NCBI RefSeq assembly: GCF_019264345.1
Contig: NZ_JAHVAO010000001.1
Coordinates: forward strand, 434,001-498,000
Reading direction: 5' to 3'
Origin: Marinobacter arenosus
Lineage (GTDB): Bacteria > Pseudomonadota > Gammaproteobacteria > Pseudomonadales > Oleiphilaceae
Length of the DNA stretch: 64,000 bases
Shown: in pieces, positions 1-8,562 of the stretch
How positions within the stretch are numbered: position 1 is the stretch's first letter
Layout: every line of letters starts with the position of its first letter
The notes under the pieces: model-generated
The model's database searches: none
The model's input: the letters and a program-made list of their open reading frames with translations, nothing else
What the model was told of the DNA's origin: nothing
Made by a program: the position numbers and the translations under genes

Positions 1-1219
1 GCGCGTTCTGGGCGATCTCGCCCGCCGCCGCCGACATTTCATTGATCGCCGTGGCGACCATGTCAATCTCGGCCTGCTGCTGTTCAACGCTGGAGCGGCT
101 GGTGCTGGCAGTCTCTCTCAGGGATCGTACATTACTGCCCAACTCCTCGCTGCCGCGCTGTACATCACGCACAACGGTCTGAATGTTCTCCACGAACCGA
201 TTGAAGCTATCCGCCAACTGGCCAAACTCGTCGCGGGCGTTGACCTTCAGCCGCTGGGTCAGGTCGGCATCACCGGTGCCAATGTCAGCCATGGCACCGT
301 TCAGACGGCGAAGCGGCGCCATCAACACTTTGATACCGATATGCAGCACCACCAGTGACACCAGCAGACCGATCACGGCAATGATCAACCCGGTTACACG
401 GGCGCTCTGCACCGGCGCGTTGATCTTGTCCTGGTTCACAAAGGTACCGAGGTACCAGTCCACGCCCCGGGCATCGCTGATGGGATAGAAGCTCGCACTC
501 CAGGATGCGTCGTCGGCTTCGTACCCGTGGGCACGGCCGTCCAACATCGGTTTGGTTCCGATCAGAGCCTTGATGTTCTTTCCGATCAGTTCTTCATTCG
601 GGTGAAACAGCACCACGCCCTGGGCGTTGATCAGTGCGGCGTAACCCGTGTCTGCGAGAGTGACCGTTTCCAGTGTCTTCTCAATGGCGCCAAGCCCGAT
701 ATCCGCGCCCGCGACACCCTCGTAGGCGCCCCGCTTGACCGGTGCCAGGGTCGAAATAATGGTGTCGTTGGTGCTCGCGTCCCGATACGGCTCGGTGAAG
801 GAAGCCCGGCCCAGGCTCATGGCCTTCTTGTACCAGGGCCGAACCCGCGGGTCGTAGTCCGCCGGCAACGTCGCGTTGGCTTCTTCGGACTTCATCAACA
901 TGAAGCCATCGGCCCGCCCCACGTAGACGTCCCGGAATCCACCGCCGGTGGTAATGGCCTGGAGCACCGTTCTGGCCTCTTCGTCTGTGTCTACGCGCTC
1001 CAGTGCTTTAGCGGTGGATTCCGTCATTGTCAGACGGGTGTTGAGCCAATCGGCAATGCTCGACGTACTCTGGGCGACAGCATCTTCTACGAGAGCGTCA
1101 ACGTAGGTTGAGGTGGTTTTCTGCAGTCGCAGGTCGCCGGAGAGCGTAAAGGCGCCCATAACAAGCAAAAGCAGAATGCTGAAAGCGACCAGCAGCTTTT
1201 GACCAAAAGTCAGGTTCAC
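1..1219 (-). CDS. Methyl-accepting chemotaxis protein (5' part, runs off the window)
   Basis: This is a transmembrane chemoreceptor that senses a ligand outside the membrane and signals to CheA/CheW. About 406 N-terminal residues are visible. They comprise a membrane segment near residues 9-25, a large periplasmic dCache-type sensor with the PWYKKA motif, a second membrane segment near 272-296, a HAMP domain (PLRRLNGAMADIGTGD) and the start of the coiled-coil signalling domain (EMSAAAGEIAQNA). I chose the GTG at 1219 (GTG-AAC-CTG-ACT) because GAGGA lies 7 nt upstream. An in-frame ATG at 1243 has no ribosome-binding site. The methylated helices and hairpin tip lie outside the window. The ligand cannot be told from the sequence; dCache domains often bind amino acids or small organic acids. 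Confidence 0.93.
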   Translation of the reverse strand, partial: MNLTFGQKLLVAFSILLLLVMGAFTLSGDLRLQKTTSTYVDALVEDAVAQSTSSIADWLNTRLTMTESTAKALERVDTDEEARTVLQAITTGGGFRDVYVGRADGFMLMKSEEANATLPADYDPRVRPWYKKAMSLGRASFTEPYRDASTNDTIISTLAPVKRGAYEGVAGADIGLGAIEKTLETVTLADTGYAALINAQGVVLFHPNEELIGKNIKALIGTKPMLDGRAHGYEADDASWSASFYPISDARGVDWYLGTFVNQDKINAPVQSARVTGLIIAVIGLLVSLVVLHIGIKVLMAPLRRLNGAMADIGTGDADLTQRLKVNARDEFGQLADSFNRFVENIQTVVRDVQRGSEELGSNVRSLRETASTSRSSVEQQQAEIDMVATAINEMSAAAGEIAQNA

Positions 1220-1415
1220 GGTGGAATCCTCGCGGGAAATCATTGAGTCACATTGCTGAAAGCGCAGGACCATACGCTTTCACGAAATAAAAGTCCGTTA
1301 AGTGATGTTTCGGCCTGTTGTGCGAACTCTTTAACAGTATCTGATAAACTTCTAAAAACCGCCGCCGGTAACGCCACCAATGCCATCTATCCAATTACGA
1401 CGGGAGCCGAACTGA

Positions 1416-2936
1416 ATGGCCCACGAAGAGCTGCATCTTAATCTCCGGAATTTAACGCTCGACGATTACGATCAACTTCAGCTGCTGATGGATCGGATAT
1501 ACGATGACATCGGAGGAGCGTGGCCCAAGGAAACCATCAAGGCACTGGTGGAGCAGTTTCCCGATGGGCAGATCTGCATCGAGGATAATGGCCACCTGAT
1601 TGCAGTCGCCCTGACCGTCTGCGTGAAGTATGAGCGCTTCAGCAATCCGCACACGTACGACGACCTGATCCTGCGCAACGAAAAGATCTGGCATAACGCC
1701 AATGGGGACTCGCTGTACGGCCTGGACGTTTTTATCCACCCGGAATACCGCGGTTACCGACTGGGGCGTCGCCTGTATGAGGCCCGGAAAGAGCTTTGCC
1801 GGTCCATGAATCTGAGGGCCATTCTTGCCGGTGGGCGCATCCCCAACTATCACAAGTATTCTGACCAGTACACGCCGGCAGAATACATCCAGCGGGTAGA
1901 TCGCAAGGAAATCTACGACCCGATTCTGACCTTCCAGCTTTCGAACGATTTCCAGGTCACCCGCCTGATGCACAAATATCTGCCCGAGGACGAAAAGTCC
2001 CTCGGTTATGCAACCCTGCTGGAGTGGCGGAACATTCTGTACACGCCGCCCTCGTCGGTGCTGAACGTCAAGAAAACGCAGGTACGCCTTGGCGCCGTGC
2101 AGTGGCAGATGCGGGAATTCACCTCCGTGGAGGAAGTGCTCAAGCAGGTCGAATACTTCGTTGATGCGCTGTCCGACTACAAGAGTGATTTCGCCCTCTT
2201 CCCGGAATTCTTCAACGCGCCGCTCATGGGTCTGACCGACCAGCTCGACCAGACCCGGGCCATACGCTTCCTGGCCGGATTCACCCAGCAGTTCCGGGAT
2301 GAAATGTCCGAGATGGCGGTGAGCTACAATATCAACATCATCACCGGATCCATGCCACTTCTGGAGAACGACCGGGTCTACAACGTGTCCTACCTGTGCC
2401 ACCGTGACGGTCGGGTTGACGAGCAGCGGAAGATTCACATCACACCGCACGAGCGCCGTGACTGGGTCATTGAAGGTGGTAGCGACTTCGAAGTGTTCGA
2501 CACCGATGCCGGCCGTGTCGCGATCATGATCTGTTACGACATCGAATTTCCCGAACTGGGTCGAATTGCCTCCAGTGAAGACGTCGACATCATCATGGTG
2601 CCGTTCTGGACAGACACCAAAAATGGCTACCTTCGGGTACGTCACTGTGCCCAGGCGCGGGCGATCGAAAACGAATGCTATGTGGTCATCACCGGCAGCG
2701 TTGGCAATTTGCCGAAAGTTGAAAACCTGGACGTCCAGTACGCCCAGTCATCCGTATTCTCGCCATCGGATTTTGCCTTCCCGCACGACGCGGTGATGGC
2801 GGAAACCACCCCGAATACGGAGATGATCATGTTCTCGGACATGGACCTGGAAAAACTCAAGCTGGTGCGGAACGAGGGTTCTGTCACCAACCTGAAAGAT
2901 CGGCGCGTGGACATGTACGAGCTAAAAAAGAAGTGA
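1416..2936 (+). CDS. GNAT acetyltransferase-carbon-nitrogen hydrolase fusion
   Basis: A two-domain cytoplasmic enzyme of 506 residues. The first ~200 residues are a GNAT acyltransferase with the acetyl-CoA-binding loop YRGYRLGRRLYEAR near 112. The rest is a nitrilase-superfamily amidohydrolase with the full Glu-Lys-Cys triad: Glu in LFPEFF (~264), Lys in RKIHITPHE (~338) and Cys in MICYDIEFPE (~373). The hydrolase probably cleaves an amide; the substrate is unknown. The fused architecture recurs across proteobacteria, which suggests that acylation and amide hydrolysis act on one metabolite. The start is supported by GGGAG 9 nt upstream of ATG. It stands alone, divergent from the chemoreceptor. 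Confidence 0.9.
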   Translation: MAHEELHLNLRNLTLDDYDQLQLLMDRIYDDIGGAWPKETIKALVEQFPDGQICIEDNGHLIAVALTVCVKYERFSNPHTYDDLILRNEKIWHNANGDSLYGLDVFIHPEYRGYRLGRRLYEARKELCRSMNLRAILAGGRIPNYHKYSDQYTPAEYIQRVDRKEIYDPILTFQLSNDFQVTRLMHKYLPEDEKSLGYATLLEWRNILYTPPSSVLNVKKTQVRLGAVQWQMREFTSVEEVLKQVEYFVDALSDYKSDFALFPEFFNAPLMGLTDQLDQTRAIRFLAGFTQQFRDEMSEMAVSYNINIITGSMPLLENDRVYNVSYLCHRDGRVDEQRKIHITPHERRDWVIEGGSDFEVFDTDAGRVAIMICYDIEFPELGRIASSEDVDIIMVPFWTDTKNGYLRVRHCAQARAIENECYVVITGSVGNLPKVENLDVQYAQSSVFSPSDFAFPHDAVMAETTPNTEMIMFSDMDLEKLKLVRNEGSVTNLKDRRVDMYELKKK

Positions 2937-3102
2937 GCCCGGCCGATAAACTCAGACGGGGAGTTGAACCATTGCCTGAGGGCTACCGTGTAGGGCACTG
3001 ATGGCGTTGCCAAACCGACGATCAGTGTCTATTGTTTAAACAATATTCGGCTTGTCTTCCGAGACGGCCCAATGGCAGTGGATACGGAAATCACCAGAGT
3101 AA

Positions 3103-3507
3103 ATGTTGATGAATGAATCTTTACCAGACCTGAGTGCGCAGTTTCGAGTCAGGCAGGGCCTGTTCCGGAAGGAACTGGTGGAGGCTGACCTTTACGAATT
3201 GGATGCTTACGGCTGTGTGCTTAAAACCGACAAGGTGTTTAATCCTGGCGATACCCTCGTTCTGGATCTGATCATGGATATGCCCTTTGACGAGATCCGG
3301 GCAGAAGGCGTGAGCGGCCTTGTGACCGAACGTAGAAAACACTGCAGCAACTTCTTCTACTCCATTGATTTTGTAGAGATTGATTCAGAGAAAGACTCTC
3401 CCCTGGCGGAGAAACTCCGTCGGATACGGGAAGTCTTATCCAAGAAGCAGTCCCTTAAATCCAGGCGTTCCCCAGGGCCTATCTCCGGTTTTCGGCAGCT
3501 GGCCTGA
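3103..3507 (+). CDS. PilZ-domain-like protein
   Basis: A soluble 134-residue protein with a beta-barrel pattern typical of PilZ domains: ELDAYGCVL stands where the D/N-x-S-x-x-G motif usually lies, followed by a strand pattern ending in FFYSIDFVEI. The N-terminal RxxxR that normally contacts c-di-GMP is not clear (RQGLFRKELVEADL is the nearest), so binding is uncertain. The C-terminus is short and basic. A second ATG at 3109 is an alternative start; neither has a good ribosome-binding site. It could be a degenerate PilZ protein that no longer binds the nucleotide. The fold call is moderate and the function is not known. Confidence 0.6.
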   Translation: MLMNESLPDLSAQFRVRQGLFRKELVEADLYELDAYGCVLKTDKVFNPGDTLVLDLIMDMPFDEIRAEGVSGLVTERRKHCSNFFYSIDFVEIDSEKDSPLAEKLRRIREVLSKKQSLKSRRSPGPISGFRQLA

Positions 3508-3549
3508 TTCTGATCGAGCGTTCCTCCCCCACCCGTAAGGAGACATTTC

Positions 3550-4236
3550 ATGGCGAAGAAAGCCAAACCGAGCGTTGATAAAATCGTAAAGAAGGTCAAT
3601 AAAGAATTCGAAAAAACGTCCTCCCAGATCGAAGGGCTGATCAACGATGCGCTGAAGCAGTTTGACGGCTTGCAGCAGCAGATCCAGGATCCGGTCAGGA
3701 AACTCCTGAAAGACTTCGACGAGTTGCGGGACCGGGAAATGAAACGGTTCAACGAAGAATTCGAACGGCGGCTGAATGAGTTCCATGAGCTTCAGAGCAA
3801 CATCCTTGAGCGCCTCGGTGTAGCGTCCAAAGAAGCCGGTGAGGAAGTCAGGAAACGCACCGAAGAAATCAGCAAGGAAGCCAAGACCGCTGCCAAGAAA
3901 TCGGCACCGAAGAAGACGGCCAAATCCAGCAGCGCGGCCAGTAAGCCGGCGGCCAAAAAAGCATCTGCAAAGAAGGCGCCTGCCAAAAAGGCTCCGGCGA
4001 AAAAGCCAGCGGCCAAGAAGCCTGCTTCAGCCGCCGCAGCCAAGTCCATCGACAAGAGCAACCTCACCCTGGTGAAAGGCATTGGTCCGGCAACCGCGAA
4101 GAAGATGAAGGAAGCGGGTATCACCTCCATTGACCAGATCGCCAATCCGTCCGCCGCAGACGAGGAAAAGCTCAAGGCCTTCTCGAGCGTCAAGGGATTC
4201 TCACAGTTCAGCGCTGAAGCCAAGAAAATCGTCTGA
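3550..4236 (+). CDS. Coiled-coil, Ala/Lys-rich histone-like protein with C-terminal helix-hairpin-helix
   Basis: The 228 residues fall into three parts. A charged, probably coiled-coil N-terminal half (about 1-110) resembles phasin-like granule proteins. A low-complexity linker of KKAPAKK/KPAAKK repeats (about 115-160) looks like histone H1 or the tail of Pseudomonas PhaF. A C-terminal helix-hairpin-helix follows (LTLVKGIGPATAKKMKEAGI, about 174-193). The tail and HhH predict nucleic-acid binding. TAAGGAGA is 7 nt from the ATG. Its stop overlaps the next gene (ATGA), so it is likely co-transcribed with selD, though no functional link is obvious. Plausible roles are a nucleoid-associated protein or a DNA-tethering phasin. 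Confidence 0.7.
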   Translation: MAKKAKPSVDKIVKKVNKEFEKTSSQIEGLINDALKQFDGLQQQIQDPVRKLLKDFDELRDREMKRFNEEFERRLNEFHELQSNILERLGVASKEAGEEVRKRTEEISKEAKTAAKKSAPKKTAKSSSAASKPAAKKASAKKAPAKKAPAKKPAAKKPASAAAAKSIDKSNLTLVKGIGPATAKKMKEAGITSIDQIANPSAADEEKLKAFSSVKGFSQFSAEAKKIV

Positions 4237-6512
4237 TGCGAACGCCTGACCAGCCTGTATTACGGGACATCGTCCTGATTGGCGGCGGGCACAGCCACGT
4301 CGGAGTACTTAAACGGTTCGCTATGAACCCGGTTCCCGGCGTGCGCCTTACCCTGATCTGCCGCGACACTCACACCCCCTACTCTGGCATGCTGCCCGGA
4401 TACGTTGCCGGCCACTACAGCTATGATGACGTTCATATCGATCTGAGCCGCCTGGCCGAGTATGCCGGAGCGCGGTTCTATCGGGACGAAGCGGTCGGTA
4501 TTGACCGGGAAAGGAAGCGCGTGGTCTGCCGTGGAAGACCCGACGTCCCCTACGACATCCTGTCCATTAACATCGGCTCCTCGCCACAGGTCAATGAAGT
4601 GGAAGGTGCCGCGGACCACGCTGTGCCGGTCAAGCCAATCACCGGTTTCAACAACCGCTGGCTTGCCCTGTTGTCCCGCATCGAAAACCACGACGGTCCG
4701 CTCTCCATTGCCGTTGTCGGCGCGGGCGCCGGTGGTGTTGAACTCACGCTCGCCATGCAGTTTCGTCTGACGAAGGAGCTGAAACAGCGAGGCAAAGATC
4801 CGGATCAGCTGCATTTCCATCTGTTCGACGCGGCTGACGAGATCCTTCCAACCCACAATGCCAAGGTTCGAGAGGTGTTCCGAAAGACACTCGCCGAACG
4901 GGGCGTGAAAGTGCATCTGGGGTCGCCGGTCCGAAAGGTCCAGGAAGGGCTCCTGGTGACGGAATCCGGCGAATCCCTGCAGACCGACGAGGTCCTGTGG
5001 GTTACTCGCGCGGGCGGCCCGGCCTGGTTGAAAGAGACCGGCCTCGCCCTGGACGAGGGCCTGTTTCTGCGGGTCCGCGACACCCTCCAATCGGAGAACG
5101 ACGACAGCATTTTTGCCGCCGGTGACATAGCCAATGTCATCAATCACCCTCGCGAGAAAGCGGGTGTGTTCGCGGTCCGTCAGGGGCCGCCGCTGGCCGA
5201 CAACCTGAAGCGTGTGGCACTGGGCAAGAAAGCGAAGGATTTTCACCCCCAGAAGAAGTGGCTCGCCCTGATCAGCACCGGCGACAAATACGCCGTCGCT
5301 TCACACGGCAATACCCAGCTCGACGGTGCCCTTGTCTGGCGCTGGAAAGACTGGATCGACCGCAGGTTCATGAGGAAATTCAACGACCTTCCGGAAATGG
5401 CGGAGGACGCCAAGTTGCCGGACACGGCCGCCGCCCAGAACCCGGAAGAGGCCTCCCAGGCGATATCAGCGGTCGCCATGCGCTGCGGCGGCTGCGGTGC
5501 GAAGGTCGGCAGTACCGTGTTGTCCCGGGCCCTGGGCGAATTGAAGCCGATCGAGCGGGACGACATTATCATCGGGCTGCACGCGCCGGATGACGCCGCC
5601 GTGCTCCGCGTTCCTCCTGGCAAAGCCGTGGTTCATACCGTGGATTTCTTCCGGGCATTCATTGACGATCCCTACGTATTCGGTCGGGTTGCCGCCAATC
5701 ACAGCCTGGGTGACGTATTTGCCATGGGCGCCGAAGCCCAGAGCGCGACAGCCGTCGCCACCGTGCCCTATGGCATCGAATCCAAGGTTGAGGATGTCGT
5801 GTTCCAGATGATGTCCGGCGCGGTGGACGTCCTGAACGAGGCCGGTTGTGCCCTGGTAGGCGGTCACACCGGGGAAGGCAAGGAGCTCGCCCTCGGTTTT
5901 GCAGTCAATGGTCTGATCGATCCCGACGACGTCATGAGCAAAGGCGGGTTGCGGGCGGGCGATGCGCTCATCCTCACCAAACCCATTGGTACCGGCACCC
6001 TGTTTGCAGCCCACGCCCGACTGGCGGCGCGGGGACGATGGATTGATAGCGCCCTGGCCTCCATGATCCAGTCCAACAAGCTGGCTGCGGAATGCCTGAG
6101 GCGCTATGGATCCCGTGCCTGTACCGATGTGACCGGTTTTGGCCTGCTGGGCCATCTTGTCGAAATGACTCGTCCTTCCGGTGTCGATGCCGAGCTGGAC
6201 CTTTCCGCGATTCCGGTTTTGCCGGGTGCCGAGGAAACGGCCGCAGCCGGCATACTGAGTTCGCTCCAGCCTGCTAACATCCGGCTACGGCGAGGCATCC
6301 GGGATCAGGAGAAATGGGTCAAGCACCCTCGATACCCGCTGATTTTCGATCCCCAGACAGCGGGCGGGCTGCTCGCCAGCGTGGCTGCAGACCAGGCCGA
6401 AGCCTGCGTGCGGGAACTGAAATCTCTGGGCTACCCCCATACCGCGATCATCGGTCGGGTGCTGCCTCAGGACGTCGAAGGGGCGATAGAGCCTATTTCG
6501 CTGCGAGACTAG
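4236..6512 (+). CDS. selD: Fused NDH-like FAD oxidoreductase-selenide, water dikinase (SelD)
   Basis: A 758-residue bifunctional protein. Residues 1-~380 form a type II NADH dehydrogenase-like flavoprotein (VLIGGGHSHVGVLKRF; second dinucleotide fold VVGAGAGGVEL; IFAAGDIAN). Residues ~405-758 are SelD, which makes selenophosphate from selenide and ATP. SelD signatures include RCGGCGAKVG (~415), NHSLGDVFAMGA, GGHTGEGKELALG and CTDVTGFGLLGHLVE. The catalytic Cys (E. coli Cys17) and Lys20 equivalents are present as CGAK; Cys19 is Ala. The flavin domain may supply reduced selenium to the kinase, which is an inference from the fusion. No selenocysteine codon is used at the active site. Start and upstream stop overlap as ATGA. 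A convergent SenB gene lies 17 nt downstream. Confidence 0.95.
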   Translation: MRTPDQPVLRDIVLIGGGHSHVGVLKRFAMNPVPGVRLTLICRDTHTPYSGMLPGYVAGHYSYDDVHIDLSRLAEYAGARFYRDEAVGIDRERKRVVCRGRPDVPYDILSINIGSSPQVNEVEGAADHAVPVKPITGFNNRWLALLSRIENHDGPLSIAVVGAGAGGVELTLAMQFRLTKELKQRGKDPDQLHFHLFDAADEILPTHNAKVREVFRKTLAERGVKVHLGSPVRKVQEGLLVTESGESLQTDEVLWVTRAGGPAWLKETGLALDEGLFLRVRDTLQSENDDSIFAAGDIANVINHPREKAGVFAVRQGPPLADNLKRVALGKKAKDFHPQKKWLALISTGDKYAVASHGNTQLDGALVWRWKDWIDRRFMRKFNDLPEMAEDAKLPDTAAAQNPEEASQAISAVAMRCGGCGAKVGSTVLSRALGELKPIERDDIIIGLHAPDDAAVLRVPPGKAVVHTVDFFRAFIDDPYVFGRVAANHSLGDVFAMGAEAQSATAVATVPYGIESKVEDVVFQMMSGAVDVLNEAGCALVGGHTGEGKELALGFAVNGLIDPDDVMSKGGLRAGDALILTKPIGTGTLFAAHARLAARGRWIDSALASMIQSNKLAAECLRRYGSRACTDVTGFGLLGHLVEMTRPSGVDAELDLSAIPVLPGAEETAAAGILSSLQPANIRLRRGIRDQEKWVKHPRYPLIFDPQTAGGLLASVAADQAEACVRELKSLGYPHTAIIGRVLPQDVEGAIEPISLRD

Positions 6513-6529
6513 CCCCTGGAACCAGAGGC

Positions 6530-7513
6530 CTAGCCTTTGAGCCCGGCGCGGCGCTGGATAGCCAACGCCAGCGCCTGTTCCAGGGCTCGCCGTTCTTTCT
6601 CGGGTGTAAACAGAGGGGCCAGAGCCTCCACCTGCGAAGACAGGCGCTTCAGGAACGACGGATCGGTTTCGGCCCGTCGCAGCGCATCCGCAAGAGATGC
6701 CTCATCCCCTACCGGGAAATACCCTTCGTAGTCCTCCCCGAGCAGGCCGCGATTCCCCGGGATGTCTGAGGCCAGAATCGCAAGCCCTGCCCGACACGCC
6801 TCGGACACCACATTGGCTCCACCCTCCATCACCGAGCTGATCACCATAAGCTGACACCGCGCCATCAACGCCCGGGTGTCAGCCTTATCCAGTTCGCCCA
6901 GCCACTCGAACCGTGGGTTCTCCCGGACTTCCAGCTCTAACATCGATTGCCAGTGCCGATCATGCGGTTTGCCGGCACAGAGCACGTGAACTGTCGACTC
7001 ATCGGGCAACCGTCTCGCCGCTTTGGCAGCCCGCAGGGAATCCTTTTCCTTCCGCAGGTGGCCAATCACGCAGACCTCGAACGCTTCACTCCGGCTCGTG
7101 GCGTCACCCTCCGGGGAGTTGGCGTCGGCGGATTGATACAGGGTGAGCAGTTTCTCGGTGAACGGCTCCGGAATATCCTCTCCCACGAGCGAGTGCAATC
7201 CGATCAGCACATCCGCGGCTGCCATGGAGGCCCTGGTGGGCAGCGGATACTCGGTTTGGTGGCGATAGATGTCGGTCCCGGTCAGCGCCAGGATCAACGG
7301 CGTTTCTGGCCAGCATTTTCGAAACGTCTGGATGGCGTCGTGACTGCGCCAGGCGTGCAGGGCAAAAAAGGCATCGCAGGCCTCCCCCTCATAGTGCGTT
7401 ACCACCTGGACCTCATGCCCGGACTGCCGGAGCAATTCCGACCAGCGTTCGGCGGTGGCGCGATTGCCAGCCCGGGATCCGGGAGGGGCCGGCGTAAGCA
7501 TTATTATTTTCAT
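6530..7513 (-). CDS. senB: SenB-type selenosugar synthase (glycosyltransferase 4 family)
   Basis: A 327-residue GT-B glycosyltransferase. Its N-terminus LTPAPPGSRAGNRATAERW, the ALHAWRSH motif and LALTGTDIYR match the family known as SenB. In selenoneine biosynthesis SenB joins selenophosphate to a UDP-sugar to give a selenosugar. The C-terminal half has the donor-binding pattern VISSVMEGGANVVSEACRAG. It lies convergent to selD, whose product supplies its selenophosphate, and diverges from an ABC importer. SenA, the enzyme that attaches selenium to hercynine, is not in the window. Family recognition is from memory of conserved motifs. The alternative is an ordinary glycosyltransferase, but the N-terminal block is distinctive. 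Confidence 0.85.
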   Translation of the reverse strand: MKIIMLTPAPPGSRAGNRATAERWSELLRQSGHEVQVVTHYEGEACDAFFALHAWRSHDAIQTFRKCWPETPLILALTGTDIYRHQTEYPLPTRASMAAADVLIGLHSLVGEDIPEPFTEKLLTLYQSADANSPEGDATSRSEAFEVCVIGHLRKEKDSLRAAKAARRLPDESTVHVLCAGKPHDRHWQSMLELEVRENPRFEWLGELDKADTRALMARCQLMVISSVMEGGANVVSEACRAGLAILASDIPGNRGLLGEDYEGYFPVGDEASLADALRRAETDPSFLKRLSSQVEALAPLFTPEKERRALEQALALAIQRRAGLKG

Positions 7514-7686
7514 GAATTACCCATTAACAAACGATGCCACTACTTGAGGTTACAGGGCTGAGCCAATCAAAGGTGGAACTCGTATAGCTGTTCAGAGTTA
7601 GCGCGAATCAAGGTATCCTCTGATGTTCAGGATGCGACGTGCGTTCGCTCTCTCCAGTCATCCAATCATAGAACTAAGGACTTCAA

Positions 7687-8562
7687 ATGACCTTGAATCT
7701 TATACGGAAATTCATGCTTTCCGGCTTGCTTGGTACCCTGGCGTTTTCCGCCTCGGCCGAGACCTTCGTGTTCACGGCTATCCCGGATGAGGACGAGACG
7801 AAGCTTGTAGAGCGATTCCAGGGCGTTGCGGACTACCTGTCTGAAGAGCTGAATGTGGACGTTCGCTACATTCCCGTCAAATCCTACGCCGCCGCTGTCT
7901 CGGCCTTCCGCAACAACCAGGTTCAACTTGCCTGGTTTGGCGGTTTGTCCGGCGTTCAGGCCCGTCGACTGGTTCCCGGCTCGGAAGCGATTGCCCAGGG
8001 CGTCGAGGACGAAGCCTTCCAGACCTATTTCATAGCCAACACCAGCACCGGAATCCAGCCGGCTGACGATCTGGCCACACTCGAGGAAGGACTCAAGGGA
8101 ACCACGTTCACCTTCGGTTCAAAGGGCTCCACGTCGGGCCGCCTGATGCCCGAATTCTACATTCGCGAAACCTTTGGCGAACAGCCCGAGGACTTTTTCG
8201 CCCGGGTTGGTTTCAGCGGCAACCACACCCGTACGCTTCGCCTGGTCGAGGCCGGCACTTATGAGGTCGGCGCGCTGAACTTCCAGGTCTGGCAGAAAGA
8301 GGTTGAGGACGGCAACGTCGACACCGATGCAGTCCAGGTCATCTGGGAAACCCCGGCGTACCCGGACTACCAGTGGACCATTCGTGGCGATGTTAACGAC
8401 CGGTTCGGAGACGGCTTCAAGGACCGCGTGAAAGAGGCCCTGTTGAGTCTCGACGACAAGGCTCTGCTGGAAAGCTTCCCGCGCTCCGGCTTCATCCCGG
8501 CCTCCAATGATGACTATGAGCCGATCCGTAAAACGGCGGAAGAGATTGGAATCCTCGATTAA
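7687..8562 (+). CDS. PhnD-type ABC transporter substrate-binding protein (probable selenium oxyanion importer)
   Basis: A periplasmic solute-binding protein of 291 residues with a Sec signal peptide (cleavage after SASA, about residue 24). It has the PhnD/PtxB fold: FTAIPDEDETKLVERFQG, VKSYAAAVSAFRNNQVQLAW and TFGSKGSTSGRLMPEF, where an SxS-type loop typically binds an oxyanion. Close relatives carry the automatic label 'putative selenate ABC transporter'. Selenium specificity here rests on the neighbours selD and senB, not on a diagnostic residue; phosphonate or phosphite remains possible. AAGGA lies 7 nt upstream of the start. Its stop overlaps the ATPase start (TAATG). Confidence 0.85.
   Translation: MTLNLIRKFMLSGLLGTLAFSASAETFVFTAIPDEDETKLVERFQGVADYLSEELNVDVRYIPVKSYAAAVSAFRNNQVQLAWFGGLSGVQARRLVPGSEAIAQGVEDEAFQTYFIANTSTGIQPADDLATLEEGLKGTTFTFGSKGSTSGRLMPEFYIRETFGEQPEDFFARVGFSGNHTRTLRLVEAGTYEVGALNFQVWQKEVEDGNVDTDAVQVIWETPAYPDYQWTIRGDVNDRFGDGFKDRVKEALLSLDDKALLESFPRSGFIPASNDDYEPIRKTAEEIGILD

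Noticed and set aside
3901..4030. Lys/Ala codon repeats as a DNA repeat or CRISPR-like array
   Set aside because: The repetition reflects the KAPAKK protein tail; units are irregular and in frame.
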